Counted from the stretch's first letter, positions 44,360 through 54,222 are shown. The stretch is DNA of 64,000 nt from Lacinutrix jangbogonensis (GCF_000797445.1 NZ_JSWF01000016.1:1-64000), one strand, 5' to 3'. Notes: generated by a model not told the origin, from the sequence alone. Numbers and translations are program-made.

Positions 44360-47191
44360 ATGAAAAAAATTACATTTATTTTATTTGCCATGCTCGCATT
44401 TTCATTGCAGAGTTATGCTCAAGACGACTGTGCTACGGCAACAGTTATAACACCCGGTGCATTTACTGCTACTGCAATTACTGTTGCTACTTCTAGTGGT
44501 ATAGGAGGTGGAGCTGGTGTTTACAATGCAGCTTGGTTTTCTTACACTCCTGCAGGAGATGGAACTATTGATATTTCTTCTTGCTTAGGTGGAGCAGATA
44601 CAAGATTGTTCGTTCACACTGATTGTGCAGGTCCATCTATAGCAAGTACCGATGATAATTGTGCTTTTGCTACAGATGGAACAGGGAACAATTATGCAGC
44701 AGAACTTACAGGTGTTGCTGTAACAGGTGCTACTACTTACTACATTGAGTGGGATGACAGATGGACAGCTGGAAATTCTTTTGATTGGTCTTTAACCTTT
44801 ACACCAGCACCTTTGTGTCAAGAAGCTACTGGTTTAGTCGCTACAACTCTTTCTGGAGATGTAACAGCAACTGTAGCTTGGAATGTTGAAGCAAGTGCTA
44901 CTGTTGGTTATAATTGGGCAGTAATGACAAGTGGTGAAGATCCAGCAGTTATTACTAATACACCTGTTTCTAGTGGAACTACAGCAGTAGGAGTGATAAC
45001 AGATACAGCTACAGCTTTAACAGCTGGTAGTAGTTACGATTTTTATGTACAATCTAATTGCGATGCTGTTGGGTTAAGTACTTGGGCTGGACCTTTTAGC
45101 TTTACAGCTACTGCTCCTCCAGTAGAAGATATTTGTTCAGGAGCTATACCAATTACAGTAGGTACAAACGGAGTTTGTGCAGCAATGGCAGTTGGTAATA
45201 GTACAGCATCTACAAATTCAGATTTAGACCCATCAACTCCTGCTGCAACTTGTACTAGTTTTAATGGTGGAGATATTTGGTTTAGTTTAGTTGTTCCTGC
45301 TTCAGGAAATGTAACTATTTCTGGAGATGCATCACCAGATTGTTGTTCATATTTATGGTATGAGGTATACGAAGGTTCAGATTGTACAGCATTAACAAGT
45401 GTTCAATGTTCTGCTACAAATGGAAACGATCCTTCTGGTTTCGAAATGGCACTTACAGGAAGAACTCCTGGAGAGACTTTATATATTAGAGCTTGGGATA
45501 GTAGTAACGATAATGGACCTGGAGATTTTAACATGTGTGCTTTCGCGCCTCCTACGTGTCCAGATGCTACAAATTTTGCAGTAGCAAACATTTTAGATGT
45601 AAGTGCAGATTTATCTTGGACAGAAATAGGTACACAAGCATTAACTTATTATGTAGAAGTATATTTAGCAGGAGAAAGTGCTGCAAATATGAATAGTGCT
45701 GTGTTTAGTGATGCTGCTGTAACTGGTACTACGTTAACAGCTACTGGATTATCAGGAACTATTGCATACGATGCTTATATTACAACATCATGTAGTGGTG
45801 CAACTCCAAATAGTGGTTTAGTTGGACCTATATCATTTACTACAACAGCAAGTTGTACAGATGTTTCTGGAGTTAGTGCAGATAATATTACAGCTGCTAC
45901 GGTAGATGTTGTATACACTGCTGGAACAGGAAACGATAGTGTTTTAGTAGAAGTGTATTTAACAGGAGAGAGTGCTGTTGGAATGAATAGTCCAGTTTAC
46001 ACTAATGCTGCTGCTACATCTCCACAGGCTGTTACAGGTTTAGATCCTTTGACAGGTTATGATATTTATGTAATGGGATCTTGTGGTGGTACAGGAACAA
46101 CACTTCAAGGACCAATTTCTTTTACAACAACAGGAGTTCCTCCTGCAAATGATGCTTGTGCAGATGCAATTACAATTAACGATGGCGATGTTTTAATGGG
46201 AGACTCTACTTATGCCACTAATGTGGAAGCATTAACACCATGTTCTGGTGGAGGTGACTGTGGTGGTGGAACAGGTACCATTAATTTTGGTGCCGGTGTA
46301 TGGTACACTTATACCTCTGCTGCTGCAGAACAAATAACTGTTGATTTAGTAAATTCTGATTATGATTCAGAAATACAAGTTTTCTCAGGTGTTTGTGGTA
46401 GTTTAGTATGTGTTGGTGGTGATGACGATTCTTCACCTGGATCAGATGGTTTTATTTGCTTTACTAGTACAGCAACAGGTGCAACACCAGTAGACTATTA
46501 TTTTTATGTAGATGGACATAATACAGGTTCAGGTAATTATTCTATTGCATTAACTGTTACTCCTGCACCACCAGCAAACGATGATTGTGGCGCAGCTACA
46601 GCTCTAGTTCTTGGAACAGATACAGCTTTCGATAACACAGGAGCTTCAGATTCTGGACAAGTATCTTGTTATTCTGGTACAGTTTCAGATTTATGGTATT
46701 CTTTCGTAGTACCTACTACAGGAGCTGGAGGAACTGGTGAAATAACTATTACAGTTCCAGCTGGTATTCAATATGCATTATTCTCTGGCTGTACTACAGC
46801 AGATGAGGTGAGCTGTAATATGTCTACTAACATAGGTCTTACAGGTGGAGCTACTTATTATATCTCTGTTACAGACGATGGAACAGTAACTAAAGCACCA
46901 GGATCTAGTACTTTAAAAGTAGAAGATACTACGACTTTATCTACTTCAGATTTTAGTAATGGTTTAGCTTTTTCTTACTATCCAAACCCAGTAAAAAATA
47001 CATTAACATTAAATGCGCAACAAGCGATAACTAATGTAGCTGTATTTAACATGTTAGGTCAAGAAGTTATTAGAACTGCTCCAAATGCAGTATCTAACGC
47101 TGTTGATATGTCTAACTTACAATCTGGTCCTTACTTTGTACAAGTAACAGTTGGAACAGCAGTAGAAACAGTAAGAGTTATTAAAAACTAA
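44360..47191 (+). CDS. Large multidomain surface protein with T9SS sorting domain
   Basis: 943 residues, signal peptide (ITFILFAMLAFSLQSYAQ). At least two fibronectin type III-like domains (CPDATNFAVANILDVSADLS then GTQALTYYVEVYLAGESAAN; CTDVSGVSADNITAATVDVV then LVEVYLTGESAVGMN) alternate with PPC-like domains (ANDACADAITINDGDVLMG; ANDDCGAATALVLGTDTAF). It is very rich in Ala, Thr, Gly and Ser. The C-terminus FSYYPNPVKNTLTLN to VRVIKN is a type A sorting domain. Probably an adhesin or matrix protein; no enzyme domain is seen. Own terminator at 47242-47272. Confidence 0.85.
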   Translation: MKKITFILFAMLAFSLQSYAQDDCATATVITPGAFTATAITVATSSGIGGGAGVYNAAWFSYTPAGDGTIDISSCLGGADTRLFVHTDCAGPSIASTDDNCAFATDGTGNNYAAELTGVAVTGATTYYIEWDDRWTAGNSFDWSLTFTPAPLCQEATGLVATTLSGDVTATVAWNVEASATVGYNWAVMTSGEDPAVITNTPVSSGTTAVGVITDTATALTAGSSYDFYVQSNCDAVGLSTWAGPFSFTATAPPVEDICSGAIPITVGTNGVCAAMAVGNSTASTNSDLDPSTPAATCTSFNGGDIWFSLVVPASGNVTISGDASPDCCSYLWYEVYEGSDCTALTSVQCSATNGNDPSGFEMALTGRTPGETLYIRAWDSSNDNGPGDFNMCAFAPPTCPDATNFAVANILDVSADLSWTEIGTQALTYYVEVYLAGESAANMNSAVFSDAAVTGTTLTATGLSGTIAYDAYITTSCSGATPNSGLVGPISFTTTASCTDVSGVSADNITAATVDVVYTAGTGNDSVLVEVYLTGESAVGMNSPVYTNAAATSPQAVTGLDPLTGYDIYVMGSCGGTGTTLQGPISFTTTGVPPANDACADAITINDGDVLMGDSTYATNVEALTPCSGGGDCGGGTGTINFGAGVWYTYTSAAAEQITVDLVNSDYDSEIQVFSGVCGSLVCVGGDDDSSPGSDGFICFTSTATGATPVDYYFYVDGHNTGSGNYSIALTVTPAPPANDDCGAATALVLGTDTAFDNTGASDSGQVSCYSGTVSDLWYSFVVPTTGAGGTGEITITVPAGIQYALFSGCTTADEVSCNMSTNIGLTGGATYYISVTDDGTVTKAPGSSTLKVEDTTTLSTSDFSNGLAFSYYPNPVKNTLTLNAQQAITNVAVFNMLGQEVIRTAPNAVSNAVDMSNLQSGPYFVQVTVGTAVETVRVIKN

Positions 47192-47241
47192 TAATTACTT
47201 ATACAATGTTTTGCTAAAATTTAGTATTACATAAATAGTTT

Positions 47242-47272
47242 AAAAGCCACTCTGAAAAGAGTGGCTTTTTTT
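47242..47272 (+). terminator. Terminator of the large T9SS protein gene
   Basis: Perfect 12-bp stem AAAAGCCACTCT/AGAGTGGCTTTT (47242-47253, 47258-47269), GAAA tetraloop, then T's. It closely copies the fabI terminator. Confidence 0.9.
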
Positions 47273-47452
47273 ATGGAGTAAATTCTAACCTAGCTAAAAA
47301 CTTATACAAGTTTTAAAGTTTTATATAGGTGTTCCTTTCTTTAGTTAAAGAACCGTATATTTTTTACTTTAGTAAAAACCGAATAGTTGTTAAAAAAAAC
47401 GAAGCACTTTTAAAAATTTCAATTTTGATACGTACAATTGCATTCCGTTATT

Positions 47453-47483
47453 TTGAAGTTCAATAGGTATTACTGTACATTTG
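47453..47483 (+). promoter_or_regulatory. Full promoter placing +1 at a start codon
   Basis: TTG (47453-47455), exactly 20 bases, TACATTTG (47476-47483): a textbook Bacteroidota promoter. Transcription is expected 4-7 bases further on, at or beside the ATG at 47488, so the mRNA would be leaderless or nearly so. Confidence 0.7.
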
Positions 47484-47487
47484 TGTT

Positions 47488-48495
47488 ATGCAATTATCGT
47501 TTTCATTTATTATTCCTGTTTACAATCGTCCTAACGAGATAGAAGAGCTTTTACAAAGCTTTGCTAAACTAGAATCTACAATAGATTATGAAATTGTTAT
47601 TGTTGAGGATGGTTCTACTTTATCTTCAGAGTCTATTGTAAACAACTATAAATCGCAATTAAATATTTCATATCACTTTAAAGAAAATTCAGGGCCTGGA
47701 GATTCTAGAAACTATGGTATGCAAAAGGCACATGGTAATTATTTTATAATTCTTGATAGTGATTGTATTCTGCCTAAACAGTATTTAAACGCAGTAGAAA
47801 AAAATTTAAACACTAAATATGTAGACTGTTTTGGAGGACCAGATGCTGCTCATACTTCCTTTTCAAACCTTCAAAAGGCCATTAATTTTAGTATGACTTC
47901 TTTTATTACAACGGGAGGTATAAGAGGTAATAAAAATAGCGTCGATAAATTTCAGCCTAGAAGTTTTAATATGGGTTTATCTAAAAAAGCATTTGAAACC
48001 ACACAAGGTTTTGGTCGCATTCATCCAGGAGAAGATCCAGATCTATCTATACGTTTATGGAATTTGGGTTTTGATACCGCTTTTTTTGAAACGGCTTATG
48101 TGTATCATAAACGTAGAATTTCTTGGACTAAGTTTTATACGCAAGTCAATAAGTTTGGAATGGTAAGGCCAATTCTTAACCAATGGCATCCGGCGACAAA
48201 AAAAGTAACCTATTGGTTTCCTACTGTATTTGTGCTGGGTTTAATACTTTCAATTTTAGTCGCTTTTATTAATATTATGCTACCATTATATCTTATATTA
48301 GGGTATTATGTATTGGTATTTAGTGTTGCACTGTTTCAAACAAAAAATAGTGTAGTCGCATTTCAATCTGTAATAGCAATAACAATACAGTTTTTTGGTT
48401 ACGGTATAGGCTTTTTAAAAGCTACTTTTTTTATAGGTCTTTTAAATCGAAATCCAGAAATTCAATTTCCAAAATTATTTTTTAAATCTAAATAA
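47488..48495 (+). CDS. Family 2 glycosyltransferase, membrane-anchored
   Basis: 335 residues. GT-A fold: FSFIIPVYNRPNEIEELLQS at the N-terminus, the metal-binding DSDC (about 91-94), and the acceptor-side motif GEDPDLSIRLWNLGF. Two or three C-terminal hydrophobic helices (about 245-320) anchor it to the inner membrane. It transfers a sugar from a nucleotide donor to an unknown acceptor. It overlaps the YbbR gene by 1 base and starts a likely operon with it and coaE. A strong promoter abuts its start codon. Confidence 0.9.
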   Translation: MQLSFSFIIPVYNRPNEIEELLQSFAKLESTIDYEIVIVEDGSTLSSESIVNNYKSQLNISYHFKENSGPGDSRNYGMQKAHGNYFIILDSDCILPKQYLNAVEKNLNTKYVDCFGGPDAAHTSFSNLQKAINFSMTSFITTGGIRGNKNSVDKFQPRSFNMGLSKKAFETTQGFGRIHPGEDPDLSIRLWNLGFDTAFFETAYVYHKRRISWTKFYTQVNKFGMVRPILNQWHPATKKVTYWFPTVFVLGLILSILVAFINIMLPLYLILGYYVLVFSVALFQTKNSVVAFQSVIAITIQFFGYGIGFLKATFFIGLLNRNPEIQFPKLFFKSK

Positions 48496-49457
48496 TGTCC
48501 GAGGTTACAAGTAAATTTAAAAACGTTGTAAGGAGTAGAAAGCTTAATGTGTTTTTAATCTTCTTTATTCTTGCATTTTTTATTCTGATATTATCAAGAC
48601 TTTCGGCAAGTTATACAAACACTGTTAAGTTTAATGTCGCGTTAAAAAATATTCCAGATGAAATGATAGTGCTTAACGACGCGTCCAACACATTAAAACT
48701 TACCATGACTACCGATGGTTTCGAGTGGGTGAAATACTATATTAACACACCATCTGTAGCAATCGATTTTAAAAATGACGTAAAAAAATCCAATTCACTT
48801 TACGTCTGGTCATTATCTAGAGGTTTTGCTGGAATTAATGAGCAGTTTAACAAAGCTATTGTTGTAAAAACTATTAACCCAGACACGCTTTTATTTAAAG
48901 TAGATATTAATGCTGTAAAAATGATACCTGTTAAACCAAACCTGGAGATTAATTATAGTCCAGGATACAATGTTTTAAATGCTATTGTTGCTGTACCAGA
49001 TTCTGTAAAAGTCATTGGGCCAGAATCTCTGCTCTCTAAATTAGAAGTTATTGAAACAGAAATGCTAATCAAAAACGACGTTAATAAACCTTTTAGTGCA
49101 CAGCTAGCTTTAAAATTAGAGGCTATAGATTCTCAAATAAATGTAAAAACAAAAACAGTTGGTATCAATATAAATGCAGAGAAATTTACCGAAGGAACCC
49201 TTAGTTTACCAGTAAATATAATTAATGTTCCAAATAATATTGAGGTTAATTATTTTCCAAAAACTATTAATTTATCCTATTACACAAGTTTAGAGAGTTA
49301 TAACACTATCACTATTAATGATTTTGAAGTGGTTTGCGATTTTAACGAGCACACTAATAAATTGTCTTATTTAACACCAAAATTGGTAAAATCTTCAAAA
49401 GCGATTAAAACCTCTCGCTTGCACGAACAAAAAATTGAATATATAATTTCAGAATGA
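48495..49457 (+). CDS. YbbR-domain membrane protein
   Basis: 320 residues: one N-terminal membrane helix (VFLIFFILAFFILILSRLSA, about 19-38), then an external region with YbbR-like domains, for example NLEINYSPGYNVLNAIVAVP followed by DSVKVIGPESLLSKLE, the SVxVxGP pattern of the family. In Firmicutes the YbbR protein CdaR regulates the cyclic-di-AMP synthase; no such synthase gene is adjacent here. Consistently found beside coaE in Flavobacteriaceae. Overlaps coaE by 4 bases. Confidence 0.8.
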   Translation: MSEVTSKFKNVVRSRKLNVFLIFFILAFFILILSRLSASYTNTVKFNVALKNIPDEMIVLNDASNTLKLTMTTDGFEWVKYYINTPSVAIDFKNDVKKSNSLYVWSLSRGFAGINEQFNKAIVVKTINPDTLLFKVDINAVKMIPVKPNLEINYSPGYNVLNAIVAVPDSVKVIGPESLLSKLEVIETEMLIKNDVNKPFSAQLALKLEAIDSQINVKTKTVGININAEKFTEGTLSLPVNIINVPNNIEVNYFPKTINLSYYTSLESYNTITINDFEVVCDFNEHTNKLSYLTPKLVKSSKAIKTSRLHEQKIEYIISE

Positions 49458-50047
49458 TAACCGTAGGACTTACAGGAGGAATAGGTAGTGGTAAAACCAC
49501 AGTTGCTAGAGCATTCGAAGCATTAGGAATACCTATATACATTGCGGATGATGAAGCTAAAAGGCTAATGAATACATCAAAAGTTCTTAAACGAAAACTT
49601 ATAGCTCTTTTTGGAGAAGTTGCTTACAAAGACAATAAATTAAATAGACCTTACTTAGCAAAAGCTATTTTTAATGATAAAGGTTTATTAGAAAAAATGA
49701 ATGCCATTGTACACCCAAAAGTTGGGAAGCATTTTATAAAATGGAAAAACAAACAAGAAGCAACCTACGTTATAAAAGAAGCAGCTATTCTTTTTGAAAA
49801 CGGAAGCTATAAAAATTACGATTATATAATTACGGTTACTGCTCCAGAAAAAACACGTATTGCACGTGTAATAAAGCGTGATAATGCCAGCCTAGAAAAG
49901 GTGAAGGCAATTATTGCTAACCAATGGAAAGATGAGCTTAAAGCTAGCCTTTCGGACTTTGTAATTGTAAATACCAATCTTGAATCTACACAACAAGAGG
50001 TGTTAAAAACACATCAAAAACTCTTAAATAATATCATAAAATCTTAA
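49454..50047 (+). CDS. coaE: Dephospho-CoA kinase
   Basis: Final step of coenzyme A synthesis: phosphorylates the 3'-OH of dephospho-CoA. 197 residues, P-loop GLTGGIGSGKTT (5-16), DDEAKRLM with the catalytic Asp, VHPKVGKHF and the lid-region TVTAPEKTRIARVIKRD. Starts 4 bases before the YbbR stop, hence coupled. Pathway partner of coaBC at 35242. Confidence 0.96.
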   Translation: MITVGLTGGIGSGKTTVARAFEALGIPIYIADDEAKRLMNTSKVLKRKLIALFGEVAYKDNKLNRPYLAKAIFNDKGLLEKMNAIVHPKVGKHFIKWKNKQEATYVIKEAAILFENGSYKNYDYIITVTAPEKTRIARVIKRDNASLEKVKAIIANQWKDELKASLSDFVIVNTNLESTQQEVLKTHQKLLNNIIKS

Positions 50048-50118
50048 ATTTTAACATTTCTGTTAATGTAAGGTTAAATGCTAGGCTTACTAAATGTTAA
50101 AATATTAATTTTGAATGG

Positions 50119-51681
50119 ATGAGTAAGAAAGTGTTTTTTGTACTAGCAATCCTAATGAGCTTGTCTCTTATAGGGATCATATTTGTACAAGGCTATTACA
50201 TTTCTAATTCAATAAGTAACAAAGAAGATAATTTCAATTTTAATGTTAAACAAGCATTAATACAGGTTACAAAAAATATTGAAAACGAAGAACTAAGAGA
50301 TCATATTTATAAAGTAAGACGATTAATAGATCAAGGTGTTGAGGTAGATAAGGATACAACAGCCATTATTAATCTTTATATTAAACAAGATAATCAAGCT
50401 AAAAACGAAACACTCGTTTATAGAAACGGAATATTAGAAGAAAATTATAAATTATCTTCTGCGCTCTTTGACATAGGTTTAGATACTACAAGTATAAAAA
50501 AAGTTATTAGTGAAAGCGAGACCAAAGTCTACAAGACTAGTGAGATCGATGGTAATGTTAATAACAATGATGTCTTTAGCGAATATGGTAAAACCGAAAA
50601 AATAATGTTTGAAACACATTATAAAAACTTTGCCCATAGAAGACCATTACATAAGCGAACTTCAAAAGAAAAAATCGACAGATTGCTTAATCTTAAATTA
50701 TTACAGTTTGATATTGGCATTGATTATGAGTTTGCTATTTACAGTAACGATTTGGCAACAAAAGTGCAAACAGATAATTTTGAGTTGGAAAATCAAGTCA
50801 CAATGGAAGTGCCTATTTTTTCTGATGACAATGGAACAAATAATTACCGTTTGTTAGTTAATTTTCCAGAACGCGATAAATTTATTTGGTCTTCTGTAAT
50901 TGGTATGTTGGGCTTATCTATTTTGTTTACATCAATAATATTTATTGCTTTTGTAACAGCTTTATCACAAATTATTAAGCAACGTCAGATTGCAGAAATC
51001 AAAACTGATTTTATAAATAACATGACGCATGAGTTTAAAACACCAATTGCAACTATAAATTTAGCTTTAGATTCTATTAAAAATCCTAAAGTAATAGACG
51101 ATAAAGAGAAGGTGAAACGCTATTTACAAATGATACGTGAAGAAAATAAACGTATGCATGCGCAAGTAGAAAATGTATTAAGAATATCTAAACTTGAAAA
51201 AAACGAATTAAACATTAGTAAGGAAGGTATCGATTTACACGACTTAATACAAGACGCTATCTCTCATATAGAATTAATTGTAGAAGATAGACAAGGACAT
51301 ATAGAAACGGACCTTAAAGCAACCAAATCTTCTGTACTAGCGAATGAAACGCATTTTATTAATGTATTGGTAAATATTTTAGACAATGCTGTTAAATATT
51401 CACCAGAGGCTCCAGAAATTACTATAGAAACAGTAAATGTTGGAAATAATATTCTGGTTAATATAAAAGACGAAGGTAGCGGAATGAGTAAAGCCGCAGT
51501 AAAACGTGTGTTTGAAAAATTTTATAGAGAACATACAGGAAATATACATAACGTAAAAGGCCATGGTTTAGGTTTAGCTTATGTAAAGAGAATTATAGAA
51601 GACCACAGTGGTCACATATCAGTAACGAGTGAAAAAGAAAAAGGAAGTACTTTTACTATAAAACTTCCGTTAATATCATAA
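50119..51681 (+). CDS. Membrane sensor histidine kinase
   Basis: 520 residues. Two membrane helices (about 5-27 and 258-280) bracket a periplasmic sensor domain of about 230 residues with no recognised fold. Cytoplasmic part: HisKA with phospho-acceptor His304 in NMTHEFKTP, N box FINVLVNILDNAVKYSPEAP, G1 VNIKDEGSGMS, and G2 GHGLGLAYVKRI. Its partner regulator follows after 4 bases. Similar pairs are known as RprX/RprY in Bacteroides, but orthology is not shown. The signal is unknown. Confidence 0.93.
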   Translation: MSKKVFFVLAILMSLSLIGIIFVQGYYISNSISNKEDNFNFNVKQALIQVTKNIENEELRDHIYKVRRLIDQGVEVDKDTTAIINLYIKQDNQAKNETLVYRNGILEENYKLSSALFDIGLDTTSIKKVISESETKVYKTSEIDGNVNNNDVFSEYGKTEKIMFETHYKNFAHRRPLHKRTSKEKIDRLLNLKLLQFDIGIDYEFAIYSNDLATKVQTDNFELENQVTMEVPIFSDDNGTNNYRLLVNFPERDKFIWSSVIGMLGLSILFTSIIFIAFVTALSQIIKQRQIAEIKTDFINNMTHEFKTPIATINLALDSIKNPKVIDDKEKVKRYLQMIREENKRMHAQVENVLRISKLEKNELNISKEGIDLHDLIQDAISHIELIVEDRQGHIETDLKATKSSVLANETHFINVLVNILDNAVKYSPEAPEITIETVNVGNNILVNIKDEGSGMSKAAVKRVFEKFYREHTGNIHNVKGHGLGLAYVKRIIEDHSGHISVTSEKEKGSTFTIKLPLIS

Positions 51682-51685
51682 CATT

Positions 51686-52393
51686 ATGGACGAACAAGAA
51701 AAGAAAATATTATTAGTAGAGGACGATCCAAATTTTGGAACCGTATTAAAAGATTATTTAATGATGAATGACTATGCAGTAGTCCATGCAAAAAATGGTA
51801 TGGAAGGCTTCGAAAAGTTTAAAAAGGACGATTACGACCTTTGTATCTTAGATGTTATGATGCCTTATAAAGACGGATTTACACTGGCTAAAGAAATTAG
51901 AGAGAAAAATGCCGATGTGCCAATTATCTTCCTTACTGCAAAAGCAATGAAAGAAGATGTGCTTAAAGGTTATAAAGTAGGGGCAGACGATTATCTTAAT
52001 AAACCTTTTGATAGCGAAGTGCTTTTAATGAAAATTAAAGCTATTATAGCAAGAAAGGCAACAGATACTGTTGCAGATAGTAAACAATTTGAGTTTAAAA
52101 TTGGAAATTTCGACCTTAATTCTAAATTGAGATTTCTTACTTATAAAGGTGGTGATGCTACAAAACTGTCTCCAAAAGAAAATGAATTATTACGCTTATT
52201 AGCTTTACATGAAAACGATTTAATGCCTAGAGAATTAGCATTAACAAAAATATGGAGAGACGATAATTATTTTACTTCTCGAAGTATGGACGTATATATT
52301 GCAAAACTACGTAAGTATTTAAAAGTAGACGATAAAGTAGAAATACTAAATATTCATGGTGAAGGCTTTAGACTAGTCGTTACACCAGATTAA
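51686..52393 (+). CDS. OmpR/PhoB-type response regulator
   Basis: 235 residues. The receiver domain has the acidic pair in LLVEDDP, phospho-acceptor Asp56 in LCILDVMMPY and Lys in IIFLTAKA. The C-terminal winged helix shows LSPKENELLRLLALHENDLM, FTSRSMDVYIAKLRKYLKVD and IHGEGFRLV. Paired with the kinase 4 bases upstream. Targets unknown. Ends at a strong shared terminator. Confidence 0.95.
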   Translation: MDEQEKKILLVEDDPNFGTVLKDYLMMNDYAVVHAKNGMEGFEKFKKDDYDLCILDVMMPYKDGFTLAKEIREKNADVPIIFLTAKAMKEDVLKGYKVGADDYLNKPFDSEVLLMKIKAIIARKATDTVADSKQFEFKIGNFDLNSKLRFLTYKGGDATKLSPKENELLRLLALHENDLMPRELALTKIWRDDNYFTSRSMDVYIAKLRKYLKVDDKVEILNIHGEGFRLVVTPD

Positions 52394-52415
52394 AAGTATA
52401 ATACTGTACGATATT

Positions 52416-52448
52416 AAAAAAGCTTGTAATTAAATTACAAGCTTTTTT
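52416..52448. terminator. Bidirectional terminator shared with miaA
   Basis: A 15-bp perfect stem (52416-52430 and 52434-52448, arms AAAAAAGCTTGTAAT and ATTACAAGCTTTTTT) with a TAA loop. It ends the response-regulator transcript. From the other side, its right arm codes the last three residues and stop of miaA. Confidence 0.9.
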
Positions 52449-53352
52449 GTTTTTCTATAGTTTCAATAATACTATTTATATCTGCTAAATAATCAAACCA
52501 ATAGGTTTCTTTATTACGTTTAAACCACGTTAATTGTCGTTTTGCAAAGCGGCGTGAATTTTTTTTCATTTCTTCCATTGCAAAACCAAGCGTCCATTCA
52601 CCTTTAAAATAATTAAAGAGTTCTTTGTAGCCAACAGTATTTAAAGCGTTTAGATGTTGCTTATCTACTAGAGATTGTGCTTCTTCTAGCTGTCCTTCAG
52701 TAAGCATAATATCTACACGTTTGTTAATACGATTGTATATAATGTCTCTTTCCGCTGTTAAACCAATAGTTATCGTTTTAAAGTTACGCTTGTTTTTATC
52801 TTTATTTAAAAATGAAGAATAAGGCTTTCCGCTTCCAATACAAATCTCTAAGGCACGAATAACACGTTGTGGATTTTCTATAGCTATAGTGCTATAAGCT
52901 TCAATATCTAATGTTTTTAGCTGTAACTGAAGTGTTTCTAGACCATTTTCGACTAATTCTAGATTCAAACGTGCCCTGATACTTTTGTCTACTTCAGGAA
53001 AATAATCAAGTCCTTTTGAAACAGCATCTACATAAAGCCCAGAACCACCAACCATAATAACAATATCATGTGCTTTAAATAAAGTGTCTAATGTAGCTAT
53101 CGCTTCTTTTTCAAAAGTACCAACATTATAAGGGTCTTCTATAGATTTATGATGAATAAAATGATGCTTTGCTTCCAATAACTCTTCAACCGTTGGAGCA
53201 GCAGTACCAATTTGCATTTCTTTGTAAAACTGCCTAGAATCTGCTGAGAGTATTTCGGTATTAAAGTGTTGCGCAAGTTTAATACTTAAACTTGTTTTTC
53301 CAATAGCTGTTGGTCCAACAATGGAAATTAGATATTTGTTTTTAGAATTCAA
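52435..53352 (-). CDS. miaA: tRNA dimethylallyltransferase
   Basis: Adds an isopentenyl group to A37 of tRNAs reading UNN codons. 305 residues: P-loop GPTAIGKTSL (13-22), the substrate loop LSADSRQFYKEMQIGTA, VGGSGLYVDAV and ALNTVGYKELFNYF, with a C-terminal KRQLTWFKRN. The last codons (KSL, stop) lie inside the terminator hairpin at 52416-52448. Same strand as, and 9 bases after, the ion-channel gene. Confidence 0.96.
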   Translation of the reverse strand: MNSKNKYLISIVGPTAIGKTSLSIKLAQHFNTEILSADSRQFYKEMQIGTAAPTVEELLEAKHHFIHHKSIEDPYNVGTFEKEAIATLDTLFKAHDIVIMVGGSGLYVDAVSKGLDYFPEVDKSIRARLNLELVENGLETLQLQLKTLDIEAYSTIAIENPQRVIRALEICIGSGKPYSSFLNKDKNKRNFKTITIGLTAERDIIYNRINKRVDIMLTEGQLEEAQSLVDKQHLNALNTVGYKELFNYFKGEWTLGFAMEEMKKNSRRFAKRQLTWFKRNKETYWFDYLADINSIIETIEKQKSL

Positions 53353-53361
53353 TGTGCTGAA

Positions 53362-54222
53362 TTAATCTAGATGAAGGTTATGGCCGCAAGTATAGCAATA
53401 TTCTGCTTCATCTTTATGATTGGTTGATAAACAATTTTGGCAAGTTTGGGAGTTAAGATGTGTTTTTTCTAGCTCTCCATTGTTTTCTTCGTCTTTTTTA
53501 TTTGCGCTCCTGGTATATTCTGCCGAAACAATTCCTGTTGGTACAGCTATAATACCGTAACCCATGATCATAATAATTGTAGCAATAAACTGGCCTAAAG
53601 GTGTTTGTGGCGCAATGTCTCCAAAGCCAACAGTCGTTAATGTTACAATACACCAATAAACACTTTTAGGAATGTTTGTAAATCCATTTTCTTCGCCTTC
53701 AACTAAATACATTAAAGTTCCAAAAATTATGGATGCGATAATAACTGCAAATAAAAACACAGATATTTTTGCGCGACTTGATTTAATAGCTCCAGCCAAT
53801 TGGTTCGAAGCACCAAGATATCTAGCTAATTTTAAAATCCTAAAAATTCGTAGTAAACGTAATGCTCGTAATGCAACTAGAGCTTGACCACCAATAATAA
53901 AGAAGGATAAATACATGGGTATAGTAGACAGAAAATCTATAATACCAAAAAAGCTAAAAATATATTTCTTAGGTTTTTTTACTGTAATTATACGAGCAAC
54001 ATATTCTAAAGAGAATAAAATGGTAACAATCCATTCTCCTATGTAAAGCGCATTGTGGTATTTGGCATCAATATCATTTATGCTTTCTAACATAACCAAA
54101 ACAATACTAGCAAGAATAAAGACAAGTAATATAACATCAAAAATTTTCCCAGCAGGAGTATCTGCTTCGTAGATAACCTCATGGAGTTTACCTTTCCAAT
54201 TATATTTTTTTGTGCTACTCAT
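53362..54222 (-). CDS. Voltage-gated-type potassium channel with zinc ribbon
   Basis: 286 residues. Six membrane segments: S1-S3 (about 25-110), an S4-like voltage sensor with regularly spaced arginines (LRALRLLRIFRILKLARYLG), S5, the pore loop with selectivity filter TVGFGD (about 195), and S6. After S6 comes a charged linker and a C-terminal four-cysteine ribbon (CQNCLSTNH then CYTCG). Filter TVGFGD predicts K+ selectivity. The cytoplasmic zinc ribbon is unusual for such channels and could be a regulatory module. Confidence 0.9.
   Translation of the reverse strand: MSSTKKYNWKGKLHEVIYEADTPAGKIFDVILLVFILASIVLVMLESINDIDAKYHNALYIGEWIVTILFSLEYVARIITVKKPKKYIFSFFGIIDFLSTIPMYLSFFIIGGQALVALRALRLLRIFRILKLARYLGASNQLAGAIKSSRAKISVFLFAVIIASIIFGTLMYLVEGEENGFTNIPKSVYWCIVTLTTVGFGDIAPQTPLGQFIATIIMIMGYGIIAVPTGIVSAEYTRSANKKDEENNGELEKTHLNSQTCQNCLSTNHKDEAEYCYTCGHNLHLD

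Noticed and set aside
39998-47272. Near-identical terminators as ends of a mobile unit
   Set aside because: The stems at 39998 and 47242 resemble each other, but both have loops and T-runs typical of terminators and show no duplicated target site.
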